64,000 nucleotides of DNA from W1P20-047 sp045118335 (GTDB lineage: Bacteria; Actinomycetota; Coriobacteriia; Coriobacteriales; Eggerthellaceae). This document shows positions 62,097 through 64,000 of the stretch, piece by piece. The position numbers and the translations under genes were made by a program. The stretch covers positions 12,517 through 76,516 of the forward strand of contig JBGUXY010000034.1 in the NCBI GenBank assembly GCA_045118335.1, written 5' to 3'. Within the stretch, counting starts at the first letter, position 1. Each line of letters starts with the position of its first letter. The notes beneath the pieces were generated by a model. It was given only the letters and a program-made list of their open reading frames with translations. It made no database searches and was not told where the DNA came from.

Positions 62097-63038
62097 ATGT
62101 GGCTGCATATGGGATTGATGAAAAAGCTGTTCAAACCGCGATGGATGAACGGGTCGGATTGGATTGCCAAGGATGCCGTCATCAGGATCCACGACCCGGA
62201 AACGCTTCGCCGCATCGTTGCCGAGGCCCCGTCGGTCGAGGCGCGCGTTGACGCGCTGAAGAAGCTCGACGACCAGTCTCTCTACCGCGAGGTCGCGATG
62301 ACGTCGGAGGATGCTGACCTTGCCTACCAGGCTGCCATGAACGTCGACGACCTCTCCACGCTCGAGTCGTTCTTGGAGCGCGACTTGCTGGATGCGAGGC
62401 CGATAGAAAGGCGCAACGTCCTCGTGCGCTATCTCGCCGTCAAGAAGAATGCGTTGAATGCCATAAACGACGCGCTGCCCACAACGGATGACGCTGCGCG
62501 TATCATCGACCTGGCCGTGAGCGACCCAGAGCAAGACGCTCCCCAGTGGCCTCGCCACGACCGCAAGGCGGACCCGTACAGGTCTATGAAGTTTTCAGCA
62601 GATTTGCTGAGGCACGCAGCCGTAAGACGGCTTGCCGAGCTGGGGGATGACGGCGCCCTTGCCGAAGTGATCGAGCGGGCGGCAGACGACAAGGTCATGG
62701 AGCTCGCCGTTTCTTCGGTTCAGGACAACAGCGTGCTCGACCGGCTCATCCTCGACGGCAGCTTGCGCTCCGAAGCCCGGGTATGCGTGATCTCCCACAT
62801 GGACAACGCCGACCTTCTCCGCGAGCTGCTTGGGAAGGTGGACCCGCTTGCGGCAAAGTCCACGGTCTTTGCGTACAGGCTCATGGATCTGCCCTGCATA
62901 GACGGGCAGTATCACGAATGGGTGACCATCTCCGAGGAGGACAACAGCGCACTTGGCGCATACAGCGAAGGTCCCCACACCATCGACTGGGAAAAGCGCT
63001 GTTCCAAGTGCGGACTCGAGGTCAAGGGGTGCAGCTAG
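62097..63038 (+). CDS. Helical-repeat protein with C-terminal Cys/His site
   Basis: This 313-residue protein is mostly alpha-helical, with repeats that look like HEAT units (ARVDALKKLDDQSLYREVA, then ESFLERDLLDA and LAVKKNALNAINDAL). The C-terminus has Cys267, His273, Trp275 and Cys302-Cys305 (CSKCG), a likely zinc site. GGGGAG at 62086-62091 supports the ATG at 62097. It follows the Nif11-leader gene by 114 nt in the same direction, so co-expression is likely. The function is unknown. Confidence 0.7.
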   Translation: MWLHMGLMKKLFKPRWMNGSDWIAKDAVIRIHDPETLRRIVAEAPSVEARVDALKKLDDQSLYREVAMTSEDADLAYQAAMNVDDLSTLESFLERDLLDARPIERRNVLVRYLAVKKNALNAINDALPTTDDAARIIDLAVSDPEQDAPQWPRHDRKADPYRSMKFSADLLRHAAVRRLAELGDDGALAEVIERAADDKVMELAVSSVQDNSVLDRLILDGSLRSEARVCVISHMDNADLLRELLGKVDPLAAKSTVFAYRLMDLPCIDGQYHEWVTISEEDNSALGAYSEGPHTIDWEKRCSKCGLEVKGCS

Positions 63039-63241
63039 CTCGGTTTGTTGCGATTGAGACAACAAGGATAAACAGGAGATGGGCGCAGCTGACTCGATGA
63101 ACGGGGGTGGAGGAGTGTTTAGGCGGAATGAGCGTTCCTCTGTCTCCTGTTCTTTTGTCGTGGTTCGCTGATCATGCTGTCCTGTCCACTTTCCCCTGTT
63201 CATCCTTCACTCCCTGCTCGCTGTTCAGAGTCGTCCACTGC

Positions 63242-63973
63242 TCAGTCTCCGCAGGCCTCGCTGAACACCTGGAGCTCGAAGTCCATGGACTTGCGGTAGA
63301 TGTCGTGTGCCAGGTTCTCGTCGAAGGGCTTGCCGTCGCTTTTCCACGTTTCGATGAAGTTGCCCAACAGCCACGCGCCGCCGAAGCTTTCGCTCTCTCC
63401 CTCGTAGACCCCTTCGAACCAGCTTTGGTACACGCCGGGGTTGTACCATGGGCTCATCATGAGCTGGCGCGCGAACCACGGCCACAGGTAGTAGCAGGGG
63501 AGATACGCCACGAGGGCGTAGATGGGGTCCTCGTCCCGGGCCACCTGCAGTTCGTGGTCCGAGTAGCGCCTCATCGTATCCGTGGGCAGCACGCAGGTGG
63601 AATCCTGCAGGTGCCAGTCGTCCAGGAAGGTCCGGTTGTAGCTGTTGTAGCCCTCGAGCTTCGCCTCGACGAGGTCGTGGAGTTCGGGCTGGTCTTGCGC
63701 GTCTATCCTGCCCAGGAGCTGCTCGAGCGTTTCCTGGGCGCGGTAGCAGTAGTACGCGTCCTGTACCGTGAGGCAGCCGAAGTCGAGCGGGCTCAAAGTG
63801 CCGTTGTGCATGGACTGCAGGTAGCGCGTGCTGGCGACGGCGTTCATGGTGCGCAGGTTCGCCTTGATGGCACTATAGTAGAAGCTCGTGAGCGGGGGCC
63901 GGTCCATGAGGCTGCGCAAGACATTGGGAATGAACGGGAGCGTCCAGGCGCTCCTGATGAGAAGTCTATGCAT
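63242..63973 (-). CDS. TenA-like protein (thiaminase II fold)
   Basis: This 243-residue protein resembles TenA-family helical proteins that hydrolyse thiamine-like pyrimidines in salvage. Supporting segments are ALVAYLPCYYLWPWF, whose Cys may be the nucleophile, and SPWYNPGVYQSWFEGVYEG. An N-terminal basic/hydrophobic stretch (LLIRSAWTLPFIPNVL) precedes the fold. AAGGAGG precedes the ATG at 63973. The assignment is by pattern only; a related haem-oxygenase-like fold is possible. Confidence 0.6.
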   Translation of the reverse strand: MHRLLIRSAWTLPFIPNVLRSLMDRPPLTSFYYSAIKANLRTMNAVASTRYLQSMHNGTLSPLDFGCLTVQDAYYCYRAQETLEQLLGRIDAQDQPELHDLVEAKLEGYNSYNRTFLDDWHLQDSTCVLPTDTMRRYSDHELQVARDEDPIYALVAYLPCYYLWPWFARQLMMSPWYNPGVYQSWFEGVYEGESESFGGAWLLGNFIETWKSDGKPFDENLAHDIYRKSMDFELQVFSEACGD

Positions 63974-64000
63974 CGGACCGCCTCCTTACGCGGGAAACCC

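Overview
This 64-kb window looks like the chromosome of a high-GC actinobacterium of the Coriobacteriia (Eggerthellaceae-like). That placement is inferred from gene content and gene order: yloU-fakA-recG-rsmD-coaD, then a SepIVA-like gene, DUF177, rpmF, plsX, rnc, smc, ftsY and ffh, mixed with Firmicutes-like arrangements such as ftsE-ftsX-ctp. Weak -35 elements and many GTG or TTG starts fit this. No species can be assigned from sequence reading alone.

Bases 1-10000 hold the tail of an unknown gene, a split transketolase, ftsEX with a C-terminal-processing-protease homologue that has lost its catalytic serine, RNase R, SmpB, a very acidic protein and an AGCS amino-acid symporter. Bases 10000-27700 form the translation, lipid and chromosome block: rpmB on the minus strand, yloU, fakA, recG, rsmD, coaD, a SepIVA-like coiled-coil gene, DUF177, a GCS2 ligase, rpmF, plsX, rnc, smc, ftsY and ffh. 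Bases 28000-35000 carry tRNA-Leu(UAG), tig, clpP, clpX, valS and a membrane zinc-ribbon protein. Bases 35200-42200 carry a C26 amidotransferase-like hydrolase, thioredoxin, prfA, prmC, a purine nucleoside phosphorylase and serA. Bases 42500-53200 are the transcription and translation operon rimP, nusA, rnpM, infB, rbfA, nrnA, truB, ribF, followed by dnaG.

From 53170 to the end the region is accessory: small membrane proteins and lipoproteins, a CPBP protease, a DUF362 protein, a CPA2 antiporter, a convergent AT-rich intergenic region with four copies of one 17-bp sequence arranged in two mirrored pairs, a nitroreductase, a decayed ABC exporter, a Nif11-type leader peptide fused to a zinc-ribbon-like Cys-rich core, a helical-repeat protein with a Cys/His tail, and a TenA-like protein.

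The most unusual points are: the Nif11-leader/zinc-ribbon gene beside the dead ABC exporter; the mirrored 17-bp repeat pairs at 59680-59906; the Ser-to-Ala change in the FtsEX-linked protease homologue; extra Cys-containing C-termini on FtsY and NusA; an in-frame palindrome-containing insertion in prmC; and a hairpin that presents the rbfA Shine-Dalgarno sequence in its loop. All homology calls come from reading motifs; no database search was run.
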